IMG/VR virus record: IMGVR_UViG_3300025086_000079
Location: 1 to 40,408 of that record
Source of the DNA: a virus
Direction: 5' to 3' (one strand)
DNA length: 40,408 nt
Positions 32,998 through 40,408 of this stretch are shown one piece after another; within the stretch, counting starts at the first letter, position 1; each line of letters opens with the position of its first letter. The translations under genes and the position numbers were made by a program. The notes beneath the pieces were generated by a model, which saw only the letters and a program-made list of their open reading frames with translations, was not told the origin of the DNA and did not search any database.

Positions 32998-33171
32998 ATG
33001 ATGAAGTGTCGGGGTATGGGTAGGATTAAGCCCATTGCTTTAAAAAAAGGCGGTTCTACTAAAGATGCTTGCTATCACAAAGTAAAAGCTCAATACAAAG
33101 TGTTTCCGTCTGCTTATGCGTCAGGTGCTATAGCTAAGTGTAGGAAGAAGAAAGCTAGTGGCCGTTCGTAA
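32998..33171 (+). CDS. Basic protein with YHKVK...PSAYASGA motif
   Basis: This 57-residue protein shares the MMKCRGMG start with its neighbour. It then shows DACYHKVKAQYKVFPSAY and ASGAIAKCRKKKA, a motif that I recognise in small proteins of marine phages and some large DNA viruses. It starts directly after the previous TAG. The function is unknown; the charge points to DNA binding. Confidence 0.7.
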   Translation: MMKCRGMGRIKPIALKKGGSTKDACYHKVKAQYKVFPSAYASGAIAKCRKKKASGRS

Positions 33172-33451
33172 AACTAAAAAAGGAGCCGCGTTAAAACGTT
33201 GGTTCAAAGAAGATTGGAAAGACGTAAAAACGGGCAAAGCTTGTGGTCGAAAGAAAGGAGATAAACGTGGAACGCCTTATTGTAGACCTACTAAAAAGGT
33301 GTCGAGTAAAACACCTAAAACGTCAAAGGAAATGACAGCAGCAGAAAAAAAGTCCCGTATAGCGCAAAAGAAACGTTTAGGACAACCGGCAGGTAAACCA
33401 AGAAGAGTAGAGTCTTTACGTAGAAAAAAGGTGGTTAAGAAAAAGAAATGA
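33158..33451 (+). CDS. DUF5872-like basic protein
   Basis: This 97-residue protein carries KGAALKRWFKEDWKDVKTG, KACGRKKGDKRGTPYCRP and a Lys-rich tail, which resemble the DUF5872 pattern recalled from marine viruses. The GTG start overlaps the previous gene by 14 bases. It follows the YHKVK protein, and the two motifs often occur together, which supports a joint function. It is likely DNA-associated. Confidence 0.7.
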   Translation: MAVRKTKKGAALKRWFKEDWKDVKTGKACGRKKGDKRGTPYCRPTKKVSSKTPKTSKEMTAAEKKSRIAQKKRLGQPAGKPRRVESLRRKKVVKKKK

Positions 33452-34017
33452 TTAACCAACAAGAGAAAACTGGAATAGTTACAGAGATTAGAGATTGGTC
33501 TAAACACGTATTAGAGCCACGTAACTCCGAGTTCAATGATATACCTGCGTGTCCTTACGCAAAAACAGCGTGGGAAGACAACAAAGTTGAAGTGGTTTTT
33601 AAGGAAGATAAATCTTATGGGTTACTTTCTAATACTTTAAAAAACTGGAATGAAGACAAGGACTTAGTGATAATAGTAGATACTGATTTTATAAAAAGAG
33701 AAGACAGATTTCATAAATACCATGACATAATTAACAAACGTATTTCTGAAAACTTGTACAAAGACAAAGACTTATGGGTTATGGGATTCCACCCTGACGA
33801 TGACGAACAAGAGTTGCTAGATAGTGAAGATTTTGAACCAGAGACAGACATTGAATATGCACTGGTTTTTGTACAGCGGCTTTCTAAGTTAGAGCAAGCG
33901 GCTGAAAAGCTAAGGTCTGTGGGGTATTACGAGCAATATTTTAAAGAGTATGATGTAGAACCAATGTATAAACTACGTAATAAATTCTATAGGAGATTAC
34001 AAGATGGCAGGTGCTAA
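33448..34017 (+). CDS. Unknown acidic protein among the basic array
   Basis: This 189-residue protein has a net acidic charge and, near its start, HVLEPRNSEFNDIPACPYAK; the rest is mixed alpha/beta with VIIVDTDFIKRED in the middle. It interrupts the run of basic proteins and starts inside the last codon of one. The ACPYA segment is recognisable from other phages, without known function. No catalytic motif can be assigned. Confidence 0.6.
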   Translation: MINQQEKTGIVTEIRDWSKHVLEPRNSEFNDIPACPYAKTAWEDNKVEVVFKEDKSYGLLSNTLKNWNEDKDLVIIVDTDFIKREDRFHKYHDIINKRISENLYKDKDLWVMGFHPDDDEQELLDSEDFEPETDIEYALVFVQRLSKLEQAAEKLRSVGYYEQYFKEYDVEPMYKLRNKFYRRLQDGRC

Positions 34018-34213
34018 AAAGAAAGGTCCAGTTAAGAAACGTAAGATGCGCGGTGGTGGTATGGCAACTACTAAGAAAATGCGTGGTGGTGGTATGGCTA
34101 AAAAGAAAGGCCCAGTTAAGAAAATGCGGGGCGGTGGTATGGCTATGCCAAAAAAGATGCGCGGTGGTGGTATGGCTAAAAAGAAAGGCCCAGTTAAGAG
34201 AAGAGGGCGCTAA
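34004..34213 (+). CDS. RGGGMA-repeat basic protein
   Basis: This 69-residue protein is built of four copies of M-R-G-G-G-M-A separated by K-K-K-G-P-V-K or short linkers. The DNA repeats follow this pattern (units at about 34047, 34080, 34122 and 34158). RGG-like repeats with Lys blocks commonly bind nucleic acids. The ATG overlaps the previous gene, with AGGAGAT upstream. Copy number may vary between relatives because the DNA is repetitive. Confidence 0.7.
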   Translation: MAGAKKKGPVKKRKMRGGGMATTKKMRGGGMAKKKGPVKKMRGGGMAMPKKMRGGGMAKKKGPVKRRGR

Positions 34214-34216
34214 CAC

Positions 34217-34921
34217 ATGGCTACGTCTGGCACTACAGCATTTACAATGGACTTCACAGAAGTTGCTGAAGAAGCCTTTGAACGTGCTGGGCGTGAGCTT
34301 CATTCAGGATATGATTTAAAAACTGCTAGACGCTCTATGAACCTGCTCACTATAGAGTGGGCTAATCGTGGTGTAAATATGTGGACGATTGACGAGGGGT
34401 TTGTAAATCTTGGTCAAGGCACTGCTACTTACAACCTTCCTGCGGATACTATTGATTTACTTGAACAAGTTATCCGTACTAATGAAGGTAGCACTACTCT
34501 ACAGACTGACTTAAATCTTTCTCGAATTAGTGTAGATAATTACGCTTCTATTCCCAACAAACTTACGCAAGGCCGACCTATTCAGTGTTGGATAGACAGA
34601 CTACGTGATCAACCTACCATTACGGTGTGGCCTATCCCTGACCAAGGTACAGTGGGAGCACCTTACTATATAGTTAGGTATTGGCGATTGCGGCGCATAC
34701 AAGACGCGGGTGCTGGAGTGCAGACTCCTGATATGCCATTTAGGTTTTTGCCAGCGTTGGTGGCAGGTTTAGCTTATTACATTGCTACTAAACTGCCTGA
34801 AGGCATGACTAGGTTAGAAATGTTAAAAGCGCAATATGATGAACAATATACATTGGCAGCGGGAGAAGACAGAGAAAAAGCTTCTGAAATGCTTATCCCT
34901 CGCCTATATGGGCCTAGATAG
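34217..34921 (+). CDS. Head-tail adaptor (P22 gp4-like)
   Basis: This 234-residue protein starts with TMDFTEVAEEAFERAGRELH and has TARRSMNLLTIEWANRGVNMWTID, a helical bundle with a beta insertion, and a C-terminal helical region (ALVAGLAYYIATKLP). This is the pattern of the connector adaptor known from P22-like tail accessory factors. It would bind below the portal and receive the tail. Its position before other adaptor candidates fits. Confidence 0.7.
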   Translation: MATSGTTAFTMDFTEVAEEAFERAGRELHSGYDLKTARRSMNLLTIEWANRGVNMWTIDEGFVNLGQGTATYNLPADTIDLLEQVIRTNEGSTTLQTDLNLSRISVDNYASIPNKLTQGRPIQCWIDRLRDQPTITVWPIPDQGTVGAPYYIVRYWRLRRIQDAGAGVQTPDMPFRFLPALVAGLAYYIATKLPEGMTRLEMLKAQYDEQYTLAAGEDREKASEMLIPRLYGPR

Positions 34922-34923
34922 CT

Positions 34924-35577
34924 ATGAGTGAGAGGTTTGCGTCAGGGCAAAATGCGTTAGCAGAGTGTGATGTATGTGGTTTTCAGTACAGGTTACGGCA
35001 GTTAAAACCACTTGTTATAAAAGCAGTGGTTACGGGCATTAAAGCTTGTCCTGAATGTTGGAATCCTGACCAGCCACAGTTAATGTTAGGAACGTTTCCT
35101 GTGAATGACCCACAGGCAATACGTGACCCAAGACCCGATTTTACAGGTTATGCTGAAAGTCGAGCGCGATTACAACCAGCAGACCCTATTTTTGCTTTTG
35201 GGCATGTTGGAGAAGTGTCTATAGTACTTACCACTACTTTAACAGTTACAGTGGCTACAGGCACAAACGTATATGGGACAGGTAATAAGTTTTATATAGA
35301 TGGCGTGGTAAGCCCTACATTAACTTTGTTTGAAGGGAACACTTATAAATTTGATCAGTCAGATGGTACAAATGGCCCACACCCGTTGAGATTTTCAATA
35401 ACTCCAAATGGAACGTGGGGTGGGGGGGTAGAATATACTACCGGAGTCACAACGAATGGAGCACCGGGTAATCCGGGTGCTTATACACAAATAGTAGTAG
35501 CAGCAGGAGCACCTACGTTACACTATTATTGCACTGCTCACAGCGGTATGGGTGGGCAAGCAAACACACCAACTTGA
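34924..35577 (+). CDS. Zinc ribbon plus cupredoxin-like virion protein
   Basis: This 217-residue protein has two parts. The N-terminus has CDVC (15, 18) and CPEC (42, 45), a zinc-ribbon-like module. The C-terminal 100 residues are a cupredoxin-like beta sandwich: NKFYIDGVVSPTLTLFEG, GPHPLRFSIT with His153, and YYCTAHSGMGG with Cys203, His206 and Met209. These are the four ligands of a type-1 copper site, though the His-to-Met spacing is shorter than in plastocyanin. The domain is common in aquatic phage virion proteins. Copper binding is plausible but not proven. It lies between two adaptor candidates, so a virion role is likely. Confidence 0.7.
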   Translation: MSERFASGQNALAECDVCGFQYRLRQLKPLVIKAVVTGIKACPECWNPDQPQLMLGTFPVNDPQAIRDPRPDFTGYAESRARLQPADPIFAFGHVGEVSIVLTTTLTVTVATGTNVYGTGNKFYIDGVVSPTLTLFEGNTYKFDQSDGTNGPHPLRFSITPNGTWGGGVEYTTGVTTNGAPGNPGAYTQIVVAAGAPTLHYYCTAHSGMGGQANTPT

Positions 35578-35589
35578 TGAGGTGAAACA

Positions 35590-35757
35590 ATGGGTAAGAT
35601 TAAAGTTAAAAAGATGCCGGGTGTTAAAGAGTACAACCCTGGTACAAAAGTTAACTCACCAGAACAGTCTTCTGGGCCAGTTAAAACTAGCGGAATAAAA
35701 ATACGCGGTGTTGGTGCAGCAACTAAGGGCATTATAGCTCGTGGGCCTATGGCGTAG
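35590..35757 (+). CDS. 55-residue conserved small phage protein
   Basis: A short frame starts MGKIKVKKMPGVKEYNPGTK and ends with IRGVGAATKGIIARGPMA, a C-terminal pattern I recognise from small proteins in marine phages. GAGGTG precedes the ATG. The protein is basic and Gly-rich. The function is unknown; a virion or assembly part is likely from its position. Confidence 0.65.
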   Translation: MGKIKVKKMPGVKEYNPGTKVNSPEQSSGPVKTSGIKIRGVGAATKGIIARGPMA

Positions 35758-35767
35758 GGAGTGTTAG

Positions 35768-36397
35768 GTGAATTACACCGAGCTTAAAACCAATATACAG
35801 GATATCTGTGAGCAAACGTTTACAGACGATCAGTTGGCTATGTTTACCCAACAAGCAGAGCAAACTATTTTTGCGTCCGTAGATTTACCTGCCATGCGTA
35901 AAAATCAAACAGGTAACATGAGCCTTAACAATAAGTACCTGACGATGCCTTCTAATATACTGTATGTGTATTCTTTAGCTGTTATAGATGGAGCTGGAAC
36001 CTACCATTACCTGCTTAACAAGGACGTTAGTTTTATGCGGGAAGCTTACCCTTTACCTACAGCAACAGGTTTGCCTGTACATTACGGTATATTTGGACAG
36101 ACTACTTTTATCCTGGGGCCAACACCGGATGCGGCGTATCAGTCAGAAATACATTATGCTGAGTACCCGGATTCTATTGTGACGGCAGGAACTACGTGGT
36201 TAGGAACGGAATTTGATTCTGCACTGCTTAATGGGGCTTTGGTGCAAGCTATACGGTTCCAGAAAGGAGAAGGCGATATGATAGCGCTATATGAGAAACT
36301 ATACGCACAAGCTATGCTATTGCTACGTAACCTGGGTGCAGGTAGGTTAGAGACAGACACATATCGTTCAGGAGTAGTAAGAGTAGCTCCTCAATAG
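35768..36397 (+). CDS. Tail or adaptor structural protein
   Basis: This 209-residue protein opens with NYTELKTNIQDICEQTFTDDQ, then has beta-rich segments and a C-terminal helix (ALYEKLYAQAMLLLRNLG). It resembles phage head-tail proteins that follow the gp4-like adaptor. The GTG start at 35768 has a GGGAG upstream. No enzyme motif is present. Confidence 0.65.
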   Translation: MNYTELKTNIQDICEQTFTDDQLAMFTQQAEQTIFASVDLPAMRKNQTGNMSLNNKYLTMPSNILYVYSLAVIDGAGTYHYLLNKDVSFMREAYPLPTATGLPVHYGIFGQTTFILGPTPDAAYQSEIHYAEYPDSIVTAGTTWLGTEFDSALLNGALVQAIRFQKGEGDMIALYEKLYAQAMLLLRNLGAGRLETDTYRSGVVRVAPQ

Positions 36398-36405
36398 GAT
36401 AATTT

Positions 36406-36693
36406 ATGATTGGTACAAAAGGCGGCGCAAAGATAGGAATAGCAACAGCGACTATGGTTTCGGGCCGGGGGTTCACCCCTGAAGAACTTGCAGAGCAAGC
36501 CGTGAACGAAGTGATATCTATAGGCAGTAACTCACACCCTGTTATACAGGCGCAAGCAGAAGCATTTAGAGAAGATATTAGAGGCGTAATGACCAATTAT
36601 TTACGTCAGGCTGTAGCTTCTCATAATACGACATTAACCAACCGTTTTACGGATGCTGGGCATCCTGAACTCGTCAAACTATTAGAGGTCTGA
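36406..36693 (+). CDS. Unknown conserved small virion-module protein
   Basis: This 95-residue protein has a Gly/Thr-rich start, an acidic helix (TPEELAEQAVNEVI), and a conserved-looking C-terminus (MTNYLRQAVASHNTTLTNRF, then DAGHPELVKLLEV). I recognise this C-terminus from aquatic phages. The function is unknown. Confidence 0.65.
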   Translation: MIGTKGGAKIGIATATMVSGRGFTPEELAEQAVNEVISIGSNSHPVIQAQAEAFREDIRGVMTNYLRQAVASHNTTLTNRFTDAGHPELVKLLEV

Positions 36694-36694
36694 T

Positions 36695-37150
36695 ATGGCA
36701 ATTACAATCTCAACTGCAATGCCCACATCGTTTAAAGTTGAACTGATGAAGGGTTTACATAACTTCACCGCAGGGAGCACTACGTTTAAGCTGGCGCTTC
36801 TAACAGCTACTGCCTCTGGTAGTGGTACATACGGTGCAGCTACTACCAACTACAGTGATGTTACTGGCAACAGTGATGAGCTGTCGGGTACAGGATACAG
36901 TGCGGGGGGTAAGCTTCTTACTTCTGTCACGCCTACAGCCGATGGTACAACAGCGATTACTAATTTTAGTGCAGTAACGTGGACTTCCTCTTCGTTTACA
37001 ACGTGTGGAGGGTTGATTTACGACACGACTGATTCTAACTCTGCGTGTGCGGTGTTGAGTTTTGGTGGGGATCAAACAGTAAGTACGGGTGATTTCCAAA
37101 TCCAATTCCCTGCTGCTGCGGCTGCTACTGCGATTATTCGTATAGCGTAA
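36695..37150 (+). CDS. Tail-region structural protein
   Basis: This 151-residue, Thr/Ser/Ala-rich beta protein begins MAITISTAMPTSFKVELMKG. This start and the beta pattern recur in phage tail-region proteins, where it may form part of the fibre base or the distal tail. It starts one base after the preceding stop codon. No motif for an enzyme is present. Confidence 0.6.
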   Translation: MAITISTAMPTSFKVELMKGLHNFTAGSTTFKLALLTATASGSGTYGAATTNYSDVTGNSDELSGTGYSAGGKLLTSVTPTADGTTAITNFSAVTWTSSSFTTCGGLIYDTTDSNSACAVLSFGGDQTVSTGDFQIQFPAAAAATAIIRIA

Positions 37151-37162
37151 TAGGCCACTGCC

Positions 37163-37954
37163 ATGAGTGGATGGGGTCAACGACCTTGGGGTCACAATAG
37201 GTGGGGTGGTCAAGCCTCTACTCTTGTAGACCTCGGTGCAACTTGGGGTGCGCGTGGTTGGGGTACAGGCGCGTGGGGTGCTAATGGCATTTCCGTAGTC
37301 GGTACAGGGGCTGTCGGTACTGTCTCTGTAAACTATACCGCCAACGTTACTCCTACGGGAGTAGAAGGTACAGGCGCAGTAGGGACAGTAGTACTGAACT
37401 ACACCGGGTTGGTTAGACCCACAGGCGTTGAAGGCACAGGCTCTATAGGTAGTGTATCCATTGTACCAAGCTTCAGCTTAACTGGGGTACAAGGGATAGG
37501 CGAAGTAAACGGTGTTAGTACTAACACTAGCGAAAATATTGTACTTAACGGTATAAGCGGAACCGGATCAGTAGGTACAGTCACCTTCAGTATTGGTAGC
37601 GTATTTACTATTCCTAACGGGGTAGCAGGTACTGGCGCTGTCGGTACAGTAACCCCAGCTTACGATTGGTCGTACACGGTTACAGGAGTAGAAGGTACTG
37701 GAGCTGTTGAAGCAGTTACGCCTCTGGTAATAGTTACTCCTACTGGAGTAGGCGCAGTTGGGGCTGTTGGTACAGTTACAGTAAGTTTGAATAGCGTTGC
37801 ATACCCCAACGGGGTTGTAGGTACAGGAGCCATAGGCACTGTTTCAATTAAAGGTTGGAGTTCGATAGACGTTACACAGACACCAAATTGGATTAATATT
37901 AGTTCACCTCAAACCCCTAACTGGGTGGATATAGATACTGACAAAGCGGCATAG
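37163..37954 (+). CDS. Repeat-rich tail protein (G-V-E-G-T-G-A-V-G-T-V)
   Basis: This 263-residue protein has an N-terminus with repeated WG (WGQRPWGHNRWGG), followed by about nine beta repeats of the form G-x-x-G-x-G-A-V-G-T-V separated by 10-20 residues. Such repeats form fibrous beta structures. The C-terminus has two W-pairs (QTPNWINI and QTPNWVDI). It is a good candidate for a tail fibre shaft or a surface protein. The repeats may vary in number between relatives. Confidence 0.65.
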   Translation: MSGWGQRPWGHNRWGGQASTLVDLGATWGARGWGTGAWGANGISVVGTGAVGTVSVNYTANVTPTGVEGTGAVGTVVLNYTGLVRPTGVEGTGSIGSVSIVPSFSLTGVQGIGEVNGVSTNTSENIVLNGISGTGSVGTVTFSIGSVFTIPNGVAGTGAVGTVTPAYDWSYTVTGVEGTGAVEAVTPLVIVTPTGVGAVGAVGTVTVSLNSVAYPNGVVGTGAIGTVSIKGWSSIDVTQTPNWINISSPQTPNWVDIDTDKAA

Positions 37955-37963
37955 GACTTAATT

Positions 37964-39115
37964 ATGGCAACTTATGTAAACAATTTACGACTAAAAGAAA
38001 TTACTACGGGAGATGAGGATGGTACGTGGGGAACCAGTACCAATACGAACCTGGAACTCATTACCGATGCGTTAGGGTACGGCACTAAACAATTTGCGGC
38101 TGACTCTAATGAAACGTTCACTATCCCTGATGCTACAGCCGATGGCGCACGAGCCTTGTATTTGAAGTTTACTTCGGCTGTTTCTCTCACTGGTACACGA
38201 ACTGCCACACTTGGCCCTAATACGGTAAGTAAGATGTGGATGATTGAGAACGCTACCACTGGTGGGCAATCAATCGCTATTAAGCAGGGTTCAGGTGCAG
38301 AAGTCACGATAGGGACTGGAGAAAAAGTATTTGTATACACTGATGGTGCAGGTACGGGTGCAGCGGTATTTAATGCTAATCCTACTGAAGCAGGGGCAGG
38401 AACAGTTAGTTCTGTAGATGTCTCTGGGGGTTCAACAGGGTTAAGTTATAGCGGTGGCCCAATAACCTCGTCAGGCACAATCACTATGGCGGGAACTTTG
38501 GCAGTAGCCAATGGTGGTACGGGGCTTACTAGTTTAGTCAATGCAGATATAGCTTCGGCAACGACTGTAGACCTTACTAGCGCAACGGGTAATGTAGCAG
38601 TAATTACAGGAACAACTACTACGACTGCATTTACCATGACTAAAGGCCAGCAGATGGTACTCATAGCTGCCGCCGCATGGCCCATGACCTTTAACGCCAC
38701 TACGTGCAACATTAATGGTGGTGCTAGTTATACCTGTGCCGCAGGGGATAGGATTTATATAACTAAAGATGACGATGATGTTATCCGGGTTTCAGTAACA
38801 AAACAGGATGGAACCTCAGTTGTAACTGGAGGCCAACCTGATCCTACGCTTACTGGGGTAAGTATGCCTACTATTACATCCGGTCAGTTTATTGTGGCAA
38901 CCGCAGGAAGTATTACCCTTACTTTACCTTCTGGCCCATCGGCTGGTGACTTTGTTATCGTGAAGGATGGTACAGGTGCAGCGGCAACTACTAGTTTTAC
39001 AGTGGCGCGTAACGGGAGCAATATAGCTAGTTCAGCTACTGATTTGACCTTTGACAAGAACTTCGCTGAAATAACAATGACCTACATAAACGGAAGCATT
39101 GGTTGGAGCGTATAA
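37964..39115 (+). CDS. Tail fibre protein
   Basis: This 383-residue protein includes the phage fibre signature GTVSSVDVSGGSTGLSYSGG, followed by TLAVANGGTGLTS, motifs common in tail fibres. The start (VNNLRLKEITTGDEDGTWG) matches virion-attachment ends of fibres. It probably attaches the particle to the host. It is followed at once by another tail gene, whose ATG comes right after the TAA. Confidence 0.75.
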   Translation: MATYVNNLRLKEITTGDEDGTWGTSTNTNLELITDALGYGTKQFAADSNETFTIPDATADGARALYLKFTSAVSLTGTRTATLGPNTVSKMWMIENATTGGQSIAIKQGSGAEVTIGTGEKVFVYTDGAGTGAAVFNANPTEAGAGTVSSVDVSGGSTGLSYSGGPITSSGTITMAGTLAVANGGTGLTSLVNADIASATTVDLTSATGNVAVITGTTTTTAFTMTKGQQMVLIAAAAWPMTFNATTCNINGGASYTCAAGDRIYITKDDDDVIRVSVTKQDGTSVVTGGQPDPTLTGVSMPTITSGQFIVATAGSITLTLPSGPSAGDFVIVKDGTGAAATTSFTVARNGSNIASSATDLTFDKNFAEITMTYINGSIGWSV

Positions 39116-40408
39116 ATGACTAATTTAGCCGATCTGCTGCCAGCAGGTGGCGGTCAAAACAACACAGACTTTGTAGCTGACGGAAACATCTCTTCGGGTG
39201 CGCCTGTCATTCTCACTGCTGCGGGGAAGGCTGCGGAAGTTAGTGAAACTGCTTTTTCCAACGGGTCACCAACAGCTTTTTCAACCACAGCCAGTTTAGA
39301 CGGCTACCCTGCTGCAACGTATGATCCTAACGCTGATAGGATTGTTGTGATTTATCGAGATGCAGACGATGGGTATGTGGGAAAAGCAGTGGTAGGTCAA
39401 ATAAGCGGTAACAGCGTGACCTATGGTACACCTAGCACTTTTTCTGGCAGTAATAGAATATACAACAATATGGTCTGCGCTTATTACCCAGCATTTCAAA
39501 AGATAGCGATTGTATACGCAGATATAGACAACAGCAGTTACATAAGTGGATTAACAGCAACAGTTGATCCTTCCGACAACAGTATTACTTTTGGAACAGT
39601 ACAAGTTGGAATACTCGACACAGGAAATTGGGGTGGGCCAAAGAACCGACCTAGTTTGTCTTACGATACCGCAAACAATAAATTTTTATTGGCTTATATG
39701 AATACTGCGGGAAACGCTAGAGGTGTGATAATTGATGGTACAACCTTTGCAAACTGGGGGACTCCAGCAGATATAGACTCTGGGACAGGGTGGGAATATG
39801 TAACAGCTACGTTTGATTCCAATGTAGGTAAATGGGTTATAGCAGCAGCAGATGCGGGTAGTAATTTAGGTTATCTTTGGTTTGGTTCTGAATTAGCTTT
39901 TCCAACCAACGCTTTCAGCGCGGCCAACCAAACTCAATTTTTAGCGTCACAACCAAAGTATATTAGTTTGGAATACATATCTTCCTTACAAAAATCAATT
40001 TTAGTTTACCAAGATGAAGGTAATTCTGATTACGGAACTTGTAATATTGTTGACTCAAGCGCAGGGTCTAGCTTTACAGTTGGAACAGCCACAACTTTTG
40101 CAACAACCGGAACGATTGATTATACAGGAGTTAATTATACTACTGGGGTTAAAGCACTCATAACCTATGAAGACGGTGGCAATTCAAACAAGGGAACTGC
40201 AAAAGAAGCGACTATAAATGCGTCAGGTAATTCTGTAACTTTTTCTTCTGCTTCAGTTTGGTCTACTTCAAGCGTAGATGTACTTTACCCTGTTTACGAT
40301 CCTGACACCTCACAAGTTTATGTAAACTTCCTAGATGGAAACAATTCTGGAAAAGGGTCTGGAATACTTTTAACGCCAGCATCAACCAACCTAACCTCAA
40401 CCAACCTC
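39116..40408 (+). CDS. Tail fibre/tip protein, 3' partial
   Basis: From ATG 39116, right after the fibre gene stop, a frame runs open to the window end (431 codons). It is beta-rich and Ser/Thr/Gly/Asn-rich, with repeated blocks such as YDPNADRIVVIYRDADDG, YDTANNKFLLAYMNTAG and FDSNVGKWVIAAADAG, about 60-70 residues apart. That spacing suggests a beta-propeller with aromatic and Asp-rich repeats, fitting a sugar-binding receptor tip. The end of the gene is missing. Confidence 0.75.
   Translation, partial: MTNLADLLPAGGGQNNTDFVADGNISSGAPVILTAAGKAAEVSETAFSNGSPTAFSTTASLDGYPAATYDPNADRIVVIYRDADDGYVGKAVVGQISGNSVTYGTPSTFSGSNRIYNNMVCAYYPAFQKIAIVYADIDNSSYISGLTATVDPSDNSITFGTVQVGILDTGNWGGPKNRPSLSYDTANNKFLLAYMNTAGNARGVIIDGTTFANWGTPADIDSGTGWEYVTATFDSNVGKWVIAAADAGSNLGYLWFGSELAFPTNAFSAANQTQFLASQPKYISLEYISSLQKSILVYQDEGNSDYGTCNIVDSSAGSSFTVGTATTFATTGTIDYTGVNYTTGVKALITYEDGGNSNKGTAKEATINASGNSVTFSSASVWSTSSVDVLYPVYDPDTSQVYVNFLDGNNSGKGSGILLTPASTNLTSTNL
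40382..40408 (+). repeat. Short direct repeat at the right end of the window
   Basis: TCAACCAACCT occurs twice (40382-40392 and 40397-40407), encoding T-N-L repeats in the last gene. The window stops here, which may mark an assembly break at low-complexity DNA rather than a real genome end. Confidence 0.6.

Noticed and set aside
34011-34319. 102-codon frame overlapping the RGGGMA-repeat gene
   Set aside because: It is an out-of-frame reading of the repeats and runs into the adaptor gene; the repeat gene has the ribosome binding site.
1-40408. CRISPR arrays, tRNA genes, insertion sequences, integrase
   Set aside because: I looked for regular spaced repeats, tRNA-like arms and transposase or recombinase motifs and saw none that holds up.

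Overview
The window is a large part of a tailed bacteriophage genome, cut at both ends (the first and last genes are open). It encodes a TIGR01630-type large terminase, an 830-residue portal, a coiled-coil scaffold, a Mu gpT-like major capsid protein, P22 gp4-like adaptor candidates and tail fibre proteins. No tape measure or tail tube is visible, and a very large internal-type virion protein is present, so a short-tailed (podovirus-like) particle is most likely. The small Lys-rich proteins and the cupredoxin-like virion domain are families I associate with aquatic, mainly marine, phages. The host cannot be named from the sequence. There is no tRNA, CRISPR array, integrase, RNA polymerase or recognisable lysis gene in the window; some may lie beyond the cut ends.

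Layout. Bases 1-3668 (+) hold the C-terminal 1.2 kaa of a virion protein with an HExxH zincin motif. Bases 3665-16176 (-) hold the replication and recombination block: primase-polymerase/helicase, small HTH protein, single-strand-binding-type protein, SNF2 helicase, glycosyltransferase, HNH, PD-(D/E)XK, staphylococcal-type and VRR-NUC nucleases, and a family A DNA polymerase. Bases 16204-18001 (-) are a chain of eight tiny overlapping genes. Bases 18190-21292 (-) are a second accessory block of nine unknown genes, several with near-identical ribosome binding sites. Bases 21293-22106 form the divergent control region, with an AT-rich repeat field, a leftward promoter, a perfect bacterial chromosome parS sequence at 22009-22024 and a rightward promoter. 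Bases 22107-40408 (+) hold packaging, head, an array of basic proteins, adaptor and tail fibre genes, with a clear intrinsic terminator directly after the capsid gene.

How it works together. Leftward transcription from about 21340, and again from a promoter at 8934-8961, would make the accessory and replication proteins. Rightward transcription from about 22080 would make the terminase and virion proteins. The polymerase carries Leu at the position equivalent to E. coli Pol I Phe762, which has been linked to slower or temperate lifestyles. Together with the parS site, and with no phage ParA or ParB visible, this raises the testable idea that the phage uses the host ParB protein, either for maintenance as an episome or to control its late promoter, 22 bp away.
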